Assembly: GCA_031082185.1 (NCBI GenBank)
Contig: JAVHLI010000016.1
Location: forward strand, 1-51,944
Direction: 5' to 3'
Length of the DNA: 51,944 nt
Source of the DNA: a bacterium
GTDB taxonomy: Bacteria; Sysuimicrobiota; Sysuimicrobiia; Sysuimicrobiales; Humicultoraceae
Shown: in pieces, positions 1 through 11,821 of the stretch
Position numbering within the stretch: position 1 is the first letter of the stretch
How the letters are laid out: each line of letters begins with the position of its first letter
The notes under the pieces: generated by a model
Database searches by the model: none
What the model saw: only the letters and a program-made list of their open reading frames with translations
What the model was told of the DNA's origin: nothing
Translations under genes and position numbers: made by a program

Positions 1-154
1 GGTCTCATGCATGGGAAGATATCATCGTCCCATTACTTATGCAAGGGTCAATAGGCGGAGGCGTTCTGCATGCTTGGTTTGGATGCCCGCCTTCGTTCCC
101 TTGAGAAAGTACCGTTCAAGCCCCCTGTGCTTGAAGCTCTTGATCACAGATCAG

Positions 155-183
155 AGTGTAACCCGTAACGCTACAGGTTACAA
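155..183 (-). promoter_or_regulatory. Candidate repressor-controlled promoter reading out of the left edge
   Basis: On the minus strand a TTGTAA box (178-183) and a TACACT box (155-160) are separated by exactly 17 nt. The same stretch (157-182) is a 26-bp dyad with arms TGTAACC and GGTTACA, and 22 of 26 positions are symmetric around a central CG. The four asymmetric positions are transition-type differences. A dyad covering both promoter boxes is what a repressor operator looks like, and the CG centre recalls LacI-type operators. The controlled gene would lie left of base 1; no ORF is visible in 1-150. Both the function and the regulator family are inference. Confidence 0.4.
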
Positions 184-236
184 GCCCTGGCAGACAGAGG
201 GCTTCGGCTCACGGTCACGGGCGGGCCGTAACGGGG

Positions 237-1640
237 CTAGTTCGGCTTTCGCTCCGCCCAGCGGCGTAGCTCGAGCTCCAGGTCCACGGCGGTGACCATC
301 CTGGGATAGAACTCCACCAGGGTGGTCGCCGTGCGTTCGTAGTCGGTCAGTTGCGCGGAGAAGTGATCCACCAGGACCAGCCCGCGCGTGTACGCCGCGC
401 GTACGGCCGCAGCCGCGGCGTCGCCGGAGAGCGCCAGCCGGATGGCCGTCGCCTCGACCAGACTCTCGGCCACGACCTCGGACCACGTACGGTACCCACC
501 CCGGGCCGCTGCTTCTCGCGCCTGGAGGAACAGCGGTTCGGTGCGCTGCACCTGGTCGGGGGACTGCCCCCGGACGGGATCGAGCAGCATCCGGACGAAC
601 GGCCGCACCAGCCCAAGGCGGTCCACCCCCACAGGCGCTCCGGCGACAAGGTAGGAGCGATCACCCTGCCGGACCAGGAACCCCTGGCCGGGCGCTCCAA
701 GCAGGCTGGGCAGCACCGTGATCCGCCCGCCCGGCACCGCGGTTACCCTCATGTAATCGGCTACGCGGCCCAACAGCGCCGGTGCTTCCCTGCGATGGGC
801 CTCCAGGGCTTCGGCGTAGGCGCGCTCATGCGCCTTCCACAGGTCCGCCAGTCCTGCCTGGGCATGGAACTGCGCCAGCACCGGTCCGAGGCCGGTCAAT
901 CCCCCCGAAGTGGCAGGAGCAGGTCCAGGGGCCGGCTCCCGCAGCTCGGGCGGGTTTGTCAGCAGCAGCGCGGCGGCCACGTACTGCTCGAGCGTGACCG
1001 GCCGCTCTGCCATAAACCGCCGGACCGGATCAACCGTACCTGCCGGCAGCCCGGCGAGCCTGGTGCGCACCGCGGCGCGCACCGTTCCGGGTTCCCCGGG
1101 AGGGGCGTCGGGCGTGGCGGCCAGGAGTGCCGCAAAAAGGGTGAACACCCGGGCGTCCAGGCCGACGTCTATCCGCTCGGCCAGGCGGAGCCGACCTTCG
1201 CCGGCCACGCCCGTGGGCGCCGTGGCCGAGAAGCTCCAGGTGTAGTCCGAGGCCATCTGGTTGCCCTGGCGGTCCCTGGCCCGGAGCCGCACCGTGTACC
1301 GGACCCCTGGAGTCAGAGGAGGGTTGGGCCGAACGGTGACCGTCTTGGCGTCGTCTGACCACTGCGCGGGCCCGAAGGTTAGAGAAGGCTCTGCCTTGAC
1401 CTCGAGCGTATCAGGGCTCATGGCCTTGTTGAAGGTTGCGGTGATGGGCGTATCCGATGGAGCCACGGCGTCCGCTGCAGGCACCACCGACGTGACGGCC
1501 GGCGGTGTGTTCTCGGAGACGCCGGGATTGGGCAGGCCTGTCAGGCCTCCGATGGAGCCGCATCCCGCCAGCAGCACAACAAGCACCAGTGCGCCCAGAA
1601 GCGCGCGGGGGCAGAGAGCAGACACGGCAGGTTTCCTCAT
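237..1640 (-). CDS. Secreted lipoprotein with N-terminal Ig-like domain
   Basis: This is a 467-residue exported protein. Residues 1-27 form a signal peptide ending in a lipobox (LLAGC, Cys27), so it should be lipid-anchored outside the membrane. Residues about 46-140 form a bacterial Ig-like (SbsA/Big_5-type) domain. Its opening pattern is PPAVTSVVPAADAV ... ITATFNKAMSP, followed by a 'PGVRYTVRL' strand and 'YTWSFSA' at the end. The remaining roughly 320 residues are Ala/Arg/Leu-rich and probably helical; I recognise no family in them. The gene is monocistronic here and divergent from tRNA-Met. The ATG at 1640 fits the signal peptide. Its role is unknown; a surface or envelope protein is likely from its architecture. 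Confidence 0.75.
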   Translation of the reverse strand: MRKPAVSALCPRALLGALVLVVLLAGCGSIGGLTGLPNPGVSENTPPAVTSVVPAADAVAPSDTPITATFNKAMSPDTLEVKAEPSLTFGPAQWSDDAKTVTVRPNPPLTPGVRYTVRLRARDRQGNQMASDYTWSFSATAPTGVAGEGRLRLAERIDVGLDARVFTLFAALLAATPDAPPGEPGTVRAAVRTRLAGLPAGTVDPVRRFMAERPVTLEQYVAAALLLTNPPELREPAPGPAPATSGGLTGLGPVLAQFHAQAGLADLWKAHERAYAEALEAHRREAPALLGRVADYMRVTAVPGGRITVLPSLLGAPGQGFLVRQGDRSYLVAGAPVGVDRLGLVRPFVRMLLDPVRGQSPDQVQRTEPLFLQAREAAARGGYRTWSEVVAESLVEATAIRLALSGDAAAAAVRAAYTRGLVLVDHFSAQLTDYERTATTLVEFYPRMVTAVDLELELRRWAERKPN

Positions 1641-1706
1641 GGGTAGATGCTTGTATGCAGCGGGGCGCGTTTCCTCCTGCTGTGGTGCTGTTCTGCCGCC
1701 CGGGCG

Positions 1707-1735
1707 TGGACTCGTGCTGGGGCCCAGGGTATAAT
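1707..1735 (+). promoter_or_regulatory. Promoter of tRNA-Met / tilS
   Basis: TGGACT (1707-1712) and a perfect TATAAT (1730-1735) are 17 nt apart. The predicted start is about 1742, seven bases before the mature 5' end of the tRNA. There is no other obvious promoter before tilS, so tRNA and tilS may be co-transcribed. Confidence 0.55.
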
Positions 1736-1748
1736 CAAGGGTAGTTGT

Positions 1749-1825
1749 GGCGGTGTAGCTCAGTTGGTTAGAGCACGCGGTTCATACCCGCGGAGTCGGG
1801 AGTTCGAGTCTCCCCGCCGCCACCA
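1749..1825 (+). tRNA. tRNA-Met (CAU), elongator
   Basis: This is a 77-nt cloverleaf with encoded CCA. The acceptor GGCGGTG pairs with CGCCGCC, the anticodon stem CGCGG pairs with CCGCG, and the loop TTCATAC places CAT at 1783-1785. The T arm is GGGAG-TTCGAGT-CTCCC. A G1-C72 pair excludes initiator tRNA. The loop sequence and acceptor resemble elongator tRNA-Met of Bacillota and differ from the lysidine-type tRNA-Ile2, whose loop is normally CTCATAA. Its neighbour tilS modifies the other CAU tRNA. Confidence 0.93.
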
Positions 1826-1895
1826 CGTTGAACCGGCGGTTCCAGAGGGACCGCCGTGTTGCGCTATTATGGGGAATCCGAGGGGTACCGGCCAG

Positions 1896-2930
1896 ATGAC
1901 CCGCGCGCAGACACTCCGGATGCGCCACCGCGTGCGCCAGACGCTCCGGCGTCACCGCATGCTTTCCGGCGGCGAGACGGTGGTCGTGGCGGTCTCGGGC
2001 GGGCCGGACTCTATGGCGCTGCTGCACCTCCTGTTGCGCCTGCGCGACGAGCTCTCCCTGCGGCTGCACGTGGTCACGGTAGACCACGGCATCCATCGAG
2101 CCGGCAGCGAGCATGCCGCTTTCGTCCGGCGCACAGCGCGGGCCTGGGGAATCCCGGTATCGTCCGTCCGCGCAAACGCGAGATCCTGGGCGCGACGGCA
2201 CCGTCTTACGCTTGAGGAAGCCGCAAGGGCAGTGCGGTACGGTGCGCTGGCGCGGGTCGCCAGGCGCATCGGTGCCTCGCACCTGGCCCTGGCGCACACG
2301 GCCGACGATCAGGTAGAAACCGTGCTGCTCTGGCTGCTTCGGGGGGCAAGCGCCGATGGGCTCGCAGGTATGCCGGCCACCAGGCAGCACGATGGGCTGC
2401 GTGTGATCAGGCCCCTGTTGGATCTGTGGCGCCATGAGATCGTCGCCTACCTGGGGGCCGAAGGCGTGCCCTGCAGGACCGACCCGACAAACCGGCTGCG
2501 CGGGCCGCTTCGGAACCGCATCCGCATGGACTTGATCCCCCACCTGTCGGGGTATAACCCGGGTGTCAAGGCCGTGCTGCGGCGTCTGGCAGAGCAGGCG
2601 GCCGATGATGCGGCCCTGATGGACCGCCTCTCAGAAGAGGCCGGTTCAAAGGCGCTCAGGCGCCGGGCGGGTGTCATTGCGATTGACGCCGCGCAGTTCG
2701 CCGCGTTGCCCGTGGCCCTGCAACGCCGTGTGGCGCACCGGGCTCTGTGCGAGGCCGGCGGGAAGATTCGGGACGTGAAGTTCGTCCATATAGAGCGGAT
2801 CCGCGCGATGGCCGAAAGCGGGCGGTCCGGGGAGCTGGCGGACCTGCCCGGGCTGCGCGCGGAGCGCAGGGGAGGCCGCGTCGTGATCGAGCGCGCACGC
2901 GGCACCGGCCCCCGCCGGATGTTACAATAG
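1896..2930 (+). CDS. tilS: tRNA(Ile)-lysidine synthase TilS
   Basis: TilS uses ATP and lysine to convert C34 of tRNA-Ile(CAU) to lysidine, which switches its charging from Met to Ile and its decoding to AUA. The 344-residue product shows the N-type PP-loop SGGPDS at residues 34-39. It also has the family's 'VDHGIH' segment and the 'ALAHTADDQVETVLLWLLRG' region with the HTADDQ motif. The C-terminal tRNA-binding domain is short. I chose ATG 1896 because a GAGGGG box lies about 10 nt upstream; the frame is open much further up, through the tRNA gene. It is followed by ftsH, the usual Bacillota order, but without hpt between them. Confidence 0.92.
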   Translation: MTRAQTLRMRHRVRQTLRRHRMLSGGETVVVAVSGGPDSMALLHLLLRLRDELSLRLHVVTVDHGIHRAGSEHAAFVRRTARAWGIPVSSVRANARSWARRHRLTLEEAARAVRYGALARVARRIGASHLALAHTADDQVETVLLWLLRGASADGLAGMPATRQHDGLRVIRPLLDLWRHEIVAYLGAEGVPCRTDPTNRLRGPLRNRIRMDLIPHLSGYNPGVKAVLRRLAEQAADDAALMDRLSEEAGSKALRRRAGVIAIDAAQFAALPVALQRRVAHRALCEAGGKIRDVKFVHIERIRAMAESGRSGELADLPGLRAERRGGRVVIERARGTGPRRMLQ

Positions 2931-2966
2931 AGACGCGGCGCCGCGCCGTTTCAGCGGCACCGCGTC
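2923..2966 (+). promoter_or_regulatory. ftsH promoter and hairpin leader
   Basis: An extended -10 (TGT-TACAAT, hexamer 2923-2928) overlaps the tilS stop codon. A long hairpin follows directly. GACGCGG (2932-2938) pairs with CCGCGTC (2960-2966) and GCCGC (2940-2944) with GCGGC (2954-2958), with a single mismatch and a 9-nt loop. The stem abuts the ftsH SD box GGAGGA (2967-2972). It could limit ribosome access or stabilise the mRNA; no U-tract follows, so a terminator is unlikely. Confidence 0.45.
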
Positions 2967-2982
2967 GGAGGAAGTGCTGGCA

Positions 2983-4902
<1,920 letters not shown>

Positions 4903-4932
4903 GCGCGCAGGTCGCACTAAGAGAGGCAGAGC

Positions 4933-5535
4933 ATGACGCGCGAGGTTGAGGTTCCTCCCTACACCGTGGAGGCAACCGTGGTCGCACCCCCGGCGACGAC
5001 GGCCCTGGTGGTTGTGGACATGCAGAACGACTTCGTTACTCCCGGCGGCGCGCTGGTGGTCCCCGATGCCGCCGGCACGGTCCCGGCCATTGCGCGCCTG
5101 CTGGAGAGGACCCGCGCGGCGGGCGCGCGCGTCTTCTACACCCAGGACACCCACCGCAACGGCGACCCTGAGTTCGCGATCTGGGGCGACCACGCGGTCG
5201 AGGGCACCTGGGGATGGCAGATCGTGGAACCCCTGCGGCCTGCCCCCGGCGACCGGGTAGTCCAGAAGCCCAGCTACGACGGGTTCTTCGGGACCTCGCT
5301 GGACCACGAGCTGCGGGCGGCCGGCATCCGGACCCTTGTAGTGTGCGGTACGGTGGCCAACGTCTGCGTCCTGCACACCGCCGGAAGCGCTGCGCTGTAC
5401 GGCTACAAGGTGGTTCTGCCCGTGGACGCGGTGTCGGCGATCGTCCCGTTCGATCTTGAGGTGGCGATCCGCCAGGTCGCGTTTCTATATCGCGGGACGA
5501 TTACCACGACCGACGCGCTGACCGTGGGGCCGTGA
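4933..5535 (+). CDS. Isochorismatase-family cysteine hydrolase (nicotinamidase-like)
   Basis: This is a 200-residue alpha/beta hydrolase of the isochorismatase/nicotinamidase family. The catalytic triad is visible as Asp29 (DMQND), Lys112 (QKPSYDGFF) and Cys145 (VANVCV), with the family cis-peptide region at 'GTVANVC'. Such enzymes hydrolyse amides such as nicotinamide or carbamoyl compounds, or isochorismate; the substrate cannot be told from sequence. 'QDTHRNGDPEF' recalls the nicotinamidase metal loop, so nicotinamide deamidation in NAD salvage is plausible. It lies 30 nt after ftsH with a GAGAGG SD, probably in the same transcript, and a 5'-nucleotidase follows, which would fit nucleotide salvage. 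Confidence 0.82.
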   Translation: MTREVEVPPYTVEATVVAPPATTALVVVDMQNDFVTPGGALVVPDAAGTVPAIARLLERTRAAGARVFYTQDTHRNGDPEFAIWGDHAVEGTWGWQIVEPLRPAPGDRVVQKPSYDGFFGTSLDHELRAAGIRTLVVCGTVANVCVLHTAGSAALYGYKVVLPVDAVSAIVPFDLEVAIRQVAFLYRGTITTTDALTVGP

Positions 5536-5596
5536 CGCCGCGCGCTGTCTGCGCGGCCCCAGATCGCCAGTATGAGATGAGAGAGGAGCCTTCGCG

Positions 5597-7114
5597 ATGC
5601 GCCGATTCATTGTCGTAGGCCTGATTGTTCTTGTCCTGGCCGCGACCTCCGCGGCCCAGAGCCCGGCGGTCCGGCTAACACTCCTGTACACCAGCGAGCA
5701 CCACGGAAACGTCCTGCCGTTCGATACGCCTACTGCTAAGGGCGTGGGAGGAATGGCGGCCAGGGCCTCGCTGATCGCGCAGGTCAGGGGCGAGGCCCCC
5801 AACGTGCTGCTCCTGGATTCCGGCGATATCCTGATGGGGACCGCGATGTCGTCGGTTTTCCGCGGCGAGCCGGACATCCTGGCGATGAACCTGATCGGCT
5901 ACGACGCGATGGCGGCGGGCAATCACGAGTTTGACTACGGGGTCGAGCACTTCCGTCGCCTGGTGCGCCTGGCCAAGTTCCCGATCATCTCCACCTCGCT
6001 CCGCGCTCGCGGGCAGGAACTCACCCCGCTGTTCATCATCAAGCAGGTGGCCGGCCTGCGGGTGCTGATCTTCAGCACGCTTGACGAGGAGTGGGCGGAC
6101 ATCATTCACCCGAATATCTCGCGCGATCTCGAGTACTTCGACCCGATAGGCAGCGCGCAGGGACTGATTCGAGGCCTGGGCCGGAGCGTGGACCTGGTCA
6201 TAGCCCTGACCCACATGAGCAACTCGCTGGACCTGGCGCTGGCCCGCGCGGTTCCCCAGATCCACGTTATCATCGGGGGCCACACGGATGGCTTTGACGG
6301 CATGCTGACCGCCGCGGGAGGCCGGCCCGTGGATGCAATTGACAACCCGCCTACCGTCTACGTCAAGACCCACCGGCTGGGTGCCACCGTGGGGCGCCTC
6401 GACCTGGTTGTGGCGGACGGCAAGGTGCGCCGGGCATCTGCCCGCAACCTGCCCGTAACCGGCGCTCTGGCGCCCGAACCGGCGGTGGCAGGCCTGGTCA
6501 AGCAGTACGAGGACAGGCTCCAGGCCCGGTTCGCGGAGGTGATCGGACGGGCAGCGCTGTTCCTCGACGGTGAGCGGGGGACGGTAAGGGCGCGGGAGAC
6601 CAACCTGGGCAACATGATCTCCGACGGGGTCCGGGAGTTCGCACGGACCGACGTGGCGATCATCAACGGCGGCAACATCCGCGGCTCGATCAACGAGGGG
6701 CCGATCACCCTGGGCGACGCCTTCCGGGTGCTGGCCTTCGACAACACCATCGTGACCTTCCAGTTGACCGGCGCGCAGATTCGCGAGGCCTTGGAGAACG
6801 GCGTCAGCATGGTGGAGCAGGGGGCAGGGCGCTTTGCGCAGGTGGCCGGTATGTCCTACGCGTACGAGCGGGGCCGTCCTTCCGGCCAAAGGGTGGTCGA
6901 GTTGCGGATCGGCGGGCAGCCGGTAGATCCCACCCGGCGTTACTCGGTCGCCACCAACGACTTCCTGGCCGACGGCGGGGATGGGTTTTCGGTCTTCAAG
7001 CTGGGAACACAGCGACGGGACACGCAGATGGACCTGCGCGACCTGTTCATCGAGCAGATCCGCCGCGCAGGGGTTGTCTCGGCTCGGTTGGACGGCCGCA
7101 TTACAGCCCGGTAG
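5597..7114 (+). CDS. Secreted 5'-nucleotidase / UDP-sugar hydrolase-like metallophosphoesterase
   Basis: This is a 505-residue exported protein with a signal peptide at residues 1-20 (cleavage after SAA). The N-terminal calcineurin-like metallophosphoesterase domain has LLDSGD, AAGNHEFDYG and IIGGHT. The C-terminal 5'-nucleotidase domain has 'INGGNIRGSI', 'TLGDAFRVLAFDN' and a final 'YSVATNDFLADGGDGFSVF' substrate-stacking region. The family releases phosphate from extracellular nucleotides for uptake. Two positions differ from the usual pattern. The first metal motif, normally TND-x-HG, reads TSEHHG (Glu34). The GGHTH motif reads GGHTD. Glu can still coordinate metal and the second position varies in the family (Gln in UshA), so activity is likely. 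The downstream membrane protein may import the product. Confidence 0.88.
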   Translation: MRRFIVVGLIVLVLAATSAAQSPAVRLTLLYTSEHHGNVLPFDTPTAKGVGGMAARASLIAQVRGEAPNVLLLDSGDILMGTAMSSVFRGEPDILAMNLIGYDAMAAGNHEFDYGVEHFRRLVRLAKFPIISTSLRARGQELTPLFIIKQVAGLRVLIFSTLDEEWADIIHPNISRDLEYFDPIGSAQGLIRGLGRSVDLVIALTHMSNSLDLALARAVPQIHVIIGGHTDGFDGMLTAAGGRPVDAIDNPPTVYVKTHRLGATVGRLDLVVADGKVRRASARNLPVTGALAPEPAVAGLVKQYEDRLQARFAEVIGRAALFLDGERGTVRARETNLGNMISDGVREFARTDVAIINGGNIRGSINEGPITLGDAFRVLAFDNTIVTFQLTGAQIREALENGVSMVEQGAGRFAQVAGMSYAYERGRPSGQRVVELRIGGQPVDPTRRYSVATNDFLADGGDGFSVFKLGTQRRDTQMDLRDLFIEQIRRAGVVSARLDGRITAR

Positions 7115-7142
7115 TCCTGACGCGGACTTGAAGGAGGAAAGC

Positions 7143-7640
7143 ATGTCACCACGGTTGATGGCCCAGGTGGCCGTCCTTGCGGCGGTCTACGTTGTGGTAG
7201 GGCAGGTGGTCCGGTTCATTCCCAACCCGATGGTGCCCGGAGCCATCGTGGCCCTCAACATGGTGGTGGTAGTGATAGCGGGCATGCTCCTGGGGCCCGC
7301 GGCCGGGGCGTCCGTCGGGCTGATAGGTACCCTCGTAAATGCCCTCAGCCCTGCGGGGAACCCCTTCGAGTGGGCCGCCATCGTTCCGCACGTGGTCATG
7401 GGGTTTGCAGCCGGCCTGGCGGGCCGGCGACACCTGATCCTGGGCGCGCTGACGATCATCGTCGGCCACGCTCTCAACATCGTGGCCTTCATACTGGTGG
7501 GACTGATCCCTGCCTCGCAGGTTGCTGTGACGATCTTCTCGATCGGCCTGCTGGCCGAGGTGGCAATTGACGTGGCCGTGATCCTGGCGGCGGTCCCGCT
7601 CCTGCGGCCGGTGGTGCGCGCCGGTTCACCCTCCCGGTAG
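7143..7640 (+). CDS. Small polytopic membrane protein resembling an ECF transporter S component
   Basis: The product is 165 residues and almost entirely hydrophobic, with about five membrane segments (roughly 5-22, 32-60, 78-92, 98-122, 130-155). The pattern 'GPAAGASVGLIGTLVNAL' after a hydrophobic N-terminus, and a periplasmic 'NPFEWAAIVPHVVMGFAAGL', resembles substrate-binding S components of energy-coupling-factor vitamin transporters. No EcfA or EcfT genes are nearby. The start at 7143 has a clear AAGGAGGA SD. The gene is 28 nt after the 5'-nucleotidase, suggesting uptake of a nucleoside or vitamin product; this is inference. Confidence 0.55.
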   Translation: MSPRLMAQVAVLAAVYVVVGQVVRFIPNPMVPGAIVALNMVVVVIAGMLLGPAAGASVGLIGTLVNALSPAGNPFEWAAIVPHVVMGFAAGLAGRRHLILGALTIIVGHALNIVAFILVGLIPASQVAVTIFSIGLLAEVAIDVAVILAAVPLLRPVVRAGSPSR

Positions 7641-7721
7641 AGCGGCCCCGCGGGCTCGCGCAGCAGGGAGTCGGGTCTTGGGGTGGAATAGACTGCTGGT
7701 CTACCTACGGAGGTGTCAGGC

Positions 7722-8201
7722 GTGAGCATGCGGCCCAAGAACCTTGCGCGCAAGACCGGCATCAATCTGGTACCCATCTTGATCTACATAGGCGTGGCCG
7801 TCGTGGTGGCGGCCGGGATGTACGCCTGGGATGTGAAGTACCGCAGGGACGAGGCGGCCAGGCGCCTTCCCCCTTCGCCTGAGGTCATCGCCAAGAACCT
7901 GGTTGAGAACATCGTCGGCTCTGAGACCGTTCGAGACGTGAAGGTGGATCAGGAGAAGAAGACGGTTACGGTGACCTTCGACTCGGTTCTCTTCAAGCCG
8001 GGGAAGCCCAAGAAGGACCTGCGCGAACTGATGGAGGCCGAGGCGACGCTGGCCACGCAGGCCGTCCTGATGCAGATGCGCGAGTACGGTCAGGTGAACG
8101 CGGTCCTCGTGAACCAGGGTAAGACGCTGGCGGTTGCCGAGGCGGTCCGCGGCAAGGATAAGATATCGATCACCTTCATGGACGAAAGGTTGAAGGACTA
8201 G
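7722..8201 (+). CDS. Conserved hypothetical membrane-anchored protein
   Basis: This is a 159-residue protein with one N-terminal membrane helix (about residues 13-32) preceded by positive residues. The remainder is a small soluble alpha/beta domain of roughly 110 residues outside the membrane. It contains 'VRDVKVDQEKKTVTVTFDSV' and 'KISITFMDERLKD'. I do not recognise the family. GTG 7722 was chosen because an ACGGAGGT SD ends at 7714; ATG 7728 is also possible. It precedes hutH by 13 nt and may be co-transcribed, but nothing links it to histidine catabolism. Confidence 0.6.
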   Translation: MSMRPKNLARKTGINLVPILIYIGVAVVVAAGMYAWDVKYRRDEAARRLPPSPEVIAKNLVENIVGSETVRDVKVDQEKKTVTVTFDSVLFKPGKPKKDLRELMEAEATLATQAVLMQMREYGQVNAVLVNQGKTLAVAEAVRGKDKISITFMDERLKD

Positions 8202-8214
8202 CGGAGCGACCCGC

Positions 8215-9728
8215 GTGCTCGTCCGCCTGGGGGAGACGCTGACCATCGGCGACGTCGTCGCCGTGGCCGAGGGCCGCGCGCAGGTAGAGGTGCCGGAGGG
8301 CGCACGGGAAGCCCTTGGCAAGGCCCGTGCTCAGGTTGACCGCATTGTTGATGCGGGCCTACCGGTCTACGCCATCACCACGGGCGTCGGGAAACTGGCC
8401 TCGGTTCCCGTTTCACGCGAGGACGCCGACCGCCTGCAGCTCAACATCGTCCGCAGCCACGCCGCAGGCGTTGGGTCGCCTGCCCCGACCGGCGTGGTGC
8501 GGGCCATGATGCTGCTGCGTGCGCACGGTTTGGCACTGGGACACTCGGGCGTCCGGCCGGAGGTGGTGGACCTGCTGGCTGCGTTCCTCAACCGCCGCAT
8601 CCACCCCATCGTTCCCGAGCAGGGATCGGTCGGCGCCAGCGGCGACCTGGCGCCCTTGGCGCACCTGGCGCTTGCGCTGATCGGCGAGGGCGAGGTCTTC
8701 GTGGAGGGCGAGCGCCTTGCCGCGAGGGTCGCGCTCGAGAGGAACGGACTGCGGCCGCTTTGCCTTCGCGCGAAGGAAGGGGTGGCCCTGGTAAACGGCA
8801 CGCAGTACATGACCGGTTGGGGATCTCTGACCGTCCACCGTGCACTCCGGCTCTGCGCCACGGCCGATGCCGTGGGTGCCATGACACTGGAGGCCCTGCG
8901 GGGCTGCTCGGCGGCGCTTCATCCAAGGCTCCATCAGTTGCGCCCTCATCCCGGACAGCAGGCCAGCGCGGAGAACGTACGACACGTGATCGCGGGAAGC
9001 GCGCTGGTGGACAGCGTTCCGACGCGCGTCCAGGATGCCTACAGTCTGCGGTGTCTCCCCCAGGTGCACGGGGCGGTGCGCGACGCAGTCAGCTACGCCG
9101 CCGGCGTGGTGGGGGTAGAGCTGAACGCGGTAACCGATAACCCGCTCCTGTTCCCGGAGGAGGATCTGGTTCTCTCGGGCGGCAACTTCCACGGCCAGCC
9201 GGTGGCGGTGGCGATGGACTTCCTGGCCGTGGCGCTGGCCGGTCTGGGCACGATGTGCGAGCGAAGGGTGGAACGGCTGCTGAACCCGGCGCTGAGCGGC
9301 CTGCCCGCGTTCCTTTCCACGGACGGCGGCCTTCGCTCCGGGTTGATGCTGGTCCAGTACACGGCCGCTGCGCTGGCCTCCGAGAACAAGGTGCTGGCCC
9401 ACCCGGCCAGCGCCGACAGCATTCCGACCTCCGCGAATCAGGAAGACCACGTAAGCATGGGTGCCACCGCCGCACGCAAGGCGGCCACGGTGGTGGCCCA
9501 TCTCGAGCAGGTTGTGGCGATCGAGCTGCTGTGCGCGGCCCAGGCCCTCGAGTTCCGCGGCGCCGCGGAGATGGGACTTGGTACCGCAGCCGGCCACGCC
9601 GTGTTGCGGGAGACCGTTCCTGCGCTCGACGACGACCGCGTGCTGGCCCCGGATATCGAGGCGGCCACGGAGCTCGTGCGCAGCGGGCGCCTCCTGGAGG
9701 CGGTTGAACGCGCAGTCGGGGTGCTTCG

Positions 9729-9732
<4 letters not shown>
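8215..9732 (+). CDS. hutH: Histidine ammonia-lyase
   Basis: HutH deaminates L-histidine to trans-urocanate, the first step of histidine degradation. The 505-residue length is normal. The self-forming MIO prosthetic group comes from Ala-Ser-Gly at residues 141-143 (in GASGDLAPL), matching the ASG 142-144 position known from Pseudomonas. The substrate loop Tyr ('[12 protein letters not shown]') and '[14 protein letters not shown]' are present. GTG 8215 gives the standard N-terminus, though its SD is weak. The stop codon overlaps the hutU start (GTGA), indicating translational coupling. Confidence 0.95.
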
Positions 9733-11378
<1,646 letters not shown>

Positions 11379-11446
11379 CCCGCGGCAGGAGTCGCCCGAC
11401 CGAAGGGGAATCTGCCAGAGACCGTTGTTCTGCCACGGAGGTCCTA

Positions 11447-11821
11447 ATGCTTGCGCTGAACTTCTACTCAACCGTTTTCGTCGATGCCCTGCGCCACGGG
11501 GTAAAGACGGCGACGATCCGGCTGGGCGACAAGAGCGACAAATACTGCGACGGCCAGGTGGTCTGGATCACGGTTGGGCGCAGGTTCGGCACCCGCCGCA
11601 AGATTTTCTCGGCCGTCATTGACCGGGTTGAGCTGAAGCGGCTTGCCGAGGTCACGCCGCGCGAGATCGAGCGGGACAACCCGCAGCTGCGGCGGCACGA
11701 GGACCTGGTGGAGTTCCTTTCCAAGATCTACGGCCGTCCGGTGACGCTCGATGACGAGGTCACCGTGATCCATTTCTCGCGGGTGGAGGAGGGCGAGGGC
11801 CTCCCGCCCATGGACGTCTAG
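11447..11821 (+). CDS. ASCH-domain protein
   Basis: This is a 124-residue single-domain ASCH protein, a fold of the PUA-like superfamily thought to bind RNA; some members are amidohydrolases on modified nucleosides. The characteristic N-terminal pattern is visible: a hydrophobic start 'LNFYSTVFVDALRHGVKTATIRLG' followed by 'GQVVWITVG' and a C-terminal 'DEVTVIHFSRV' strand. I chose ATG 11447 for its CGGAGGTCC SD. The end overlaps the kptA 3' end by four bases (convergent). Its location beside an RNA repair enzyme suggests an RNA role, but this is inference; no catalytic function can be assigned. Confidence 0.75.
   Translation: MLALNFYSTVFVDALRHGVKTATIRLGDKSDKYCDGQVVWITVGRRFGTRRKIFSAVIDRVELKRLAEVTPREIERDNPQLRRHEDLVEFLSKIYGRPVTLDDEVTVIHFSRVEEGEGLPPMDV

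Noticed and set aside
1749-1825. tRNA-Ile2 (CAU) that would be the substrate of the adjacent TilS
   Set aside because: The anticodon loop TTCATAC and the acceptor match elongator tRNA-Met, whereas tRNA-Ile2 normally has CTCATAA and a different acceptor.
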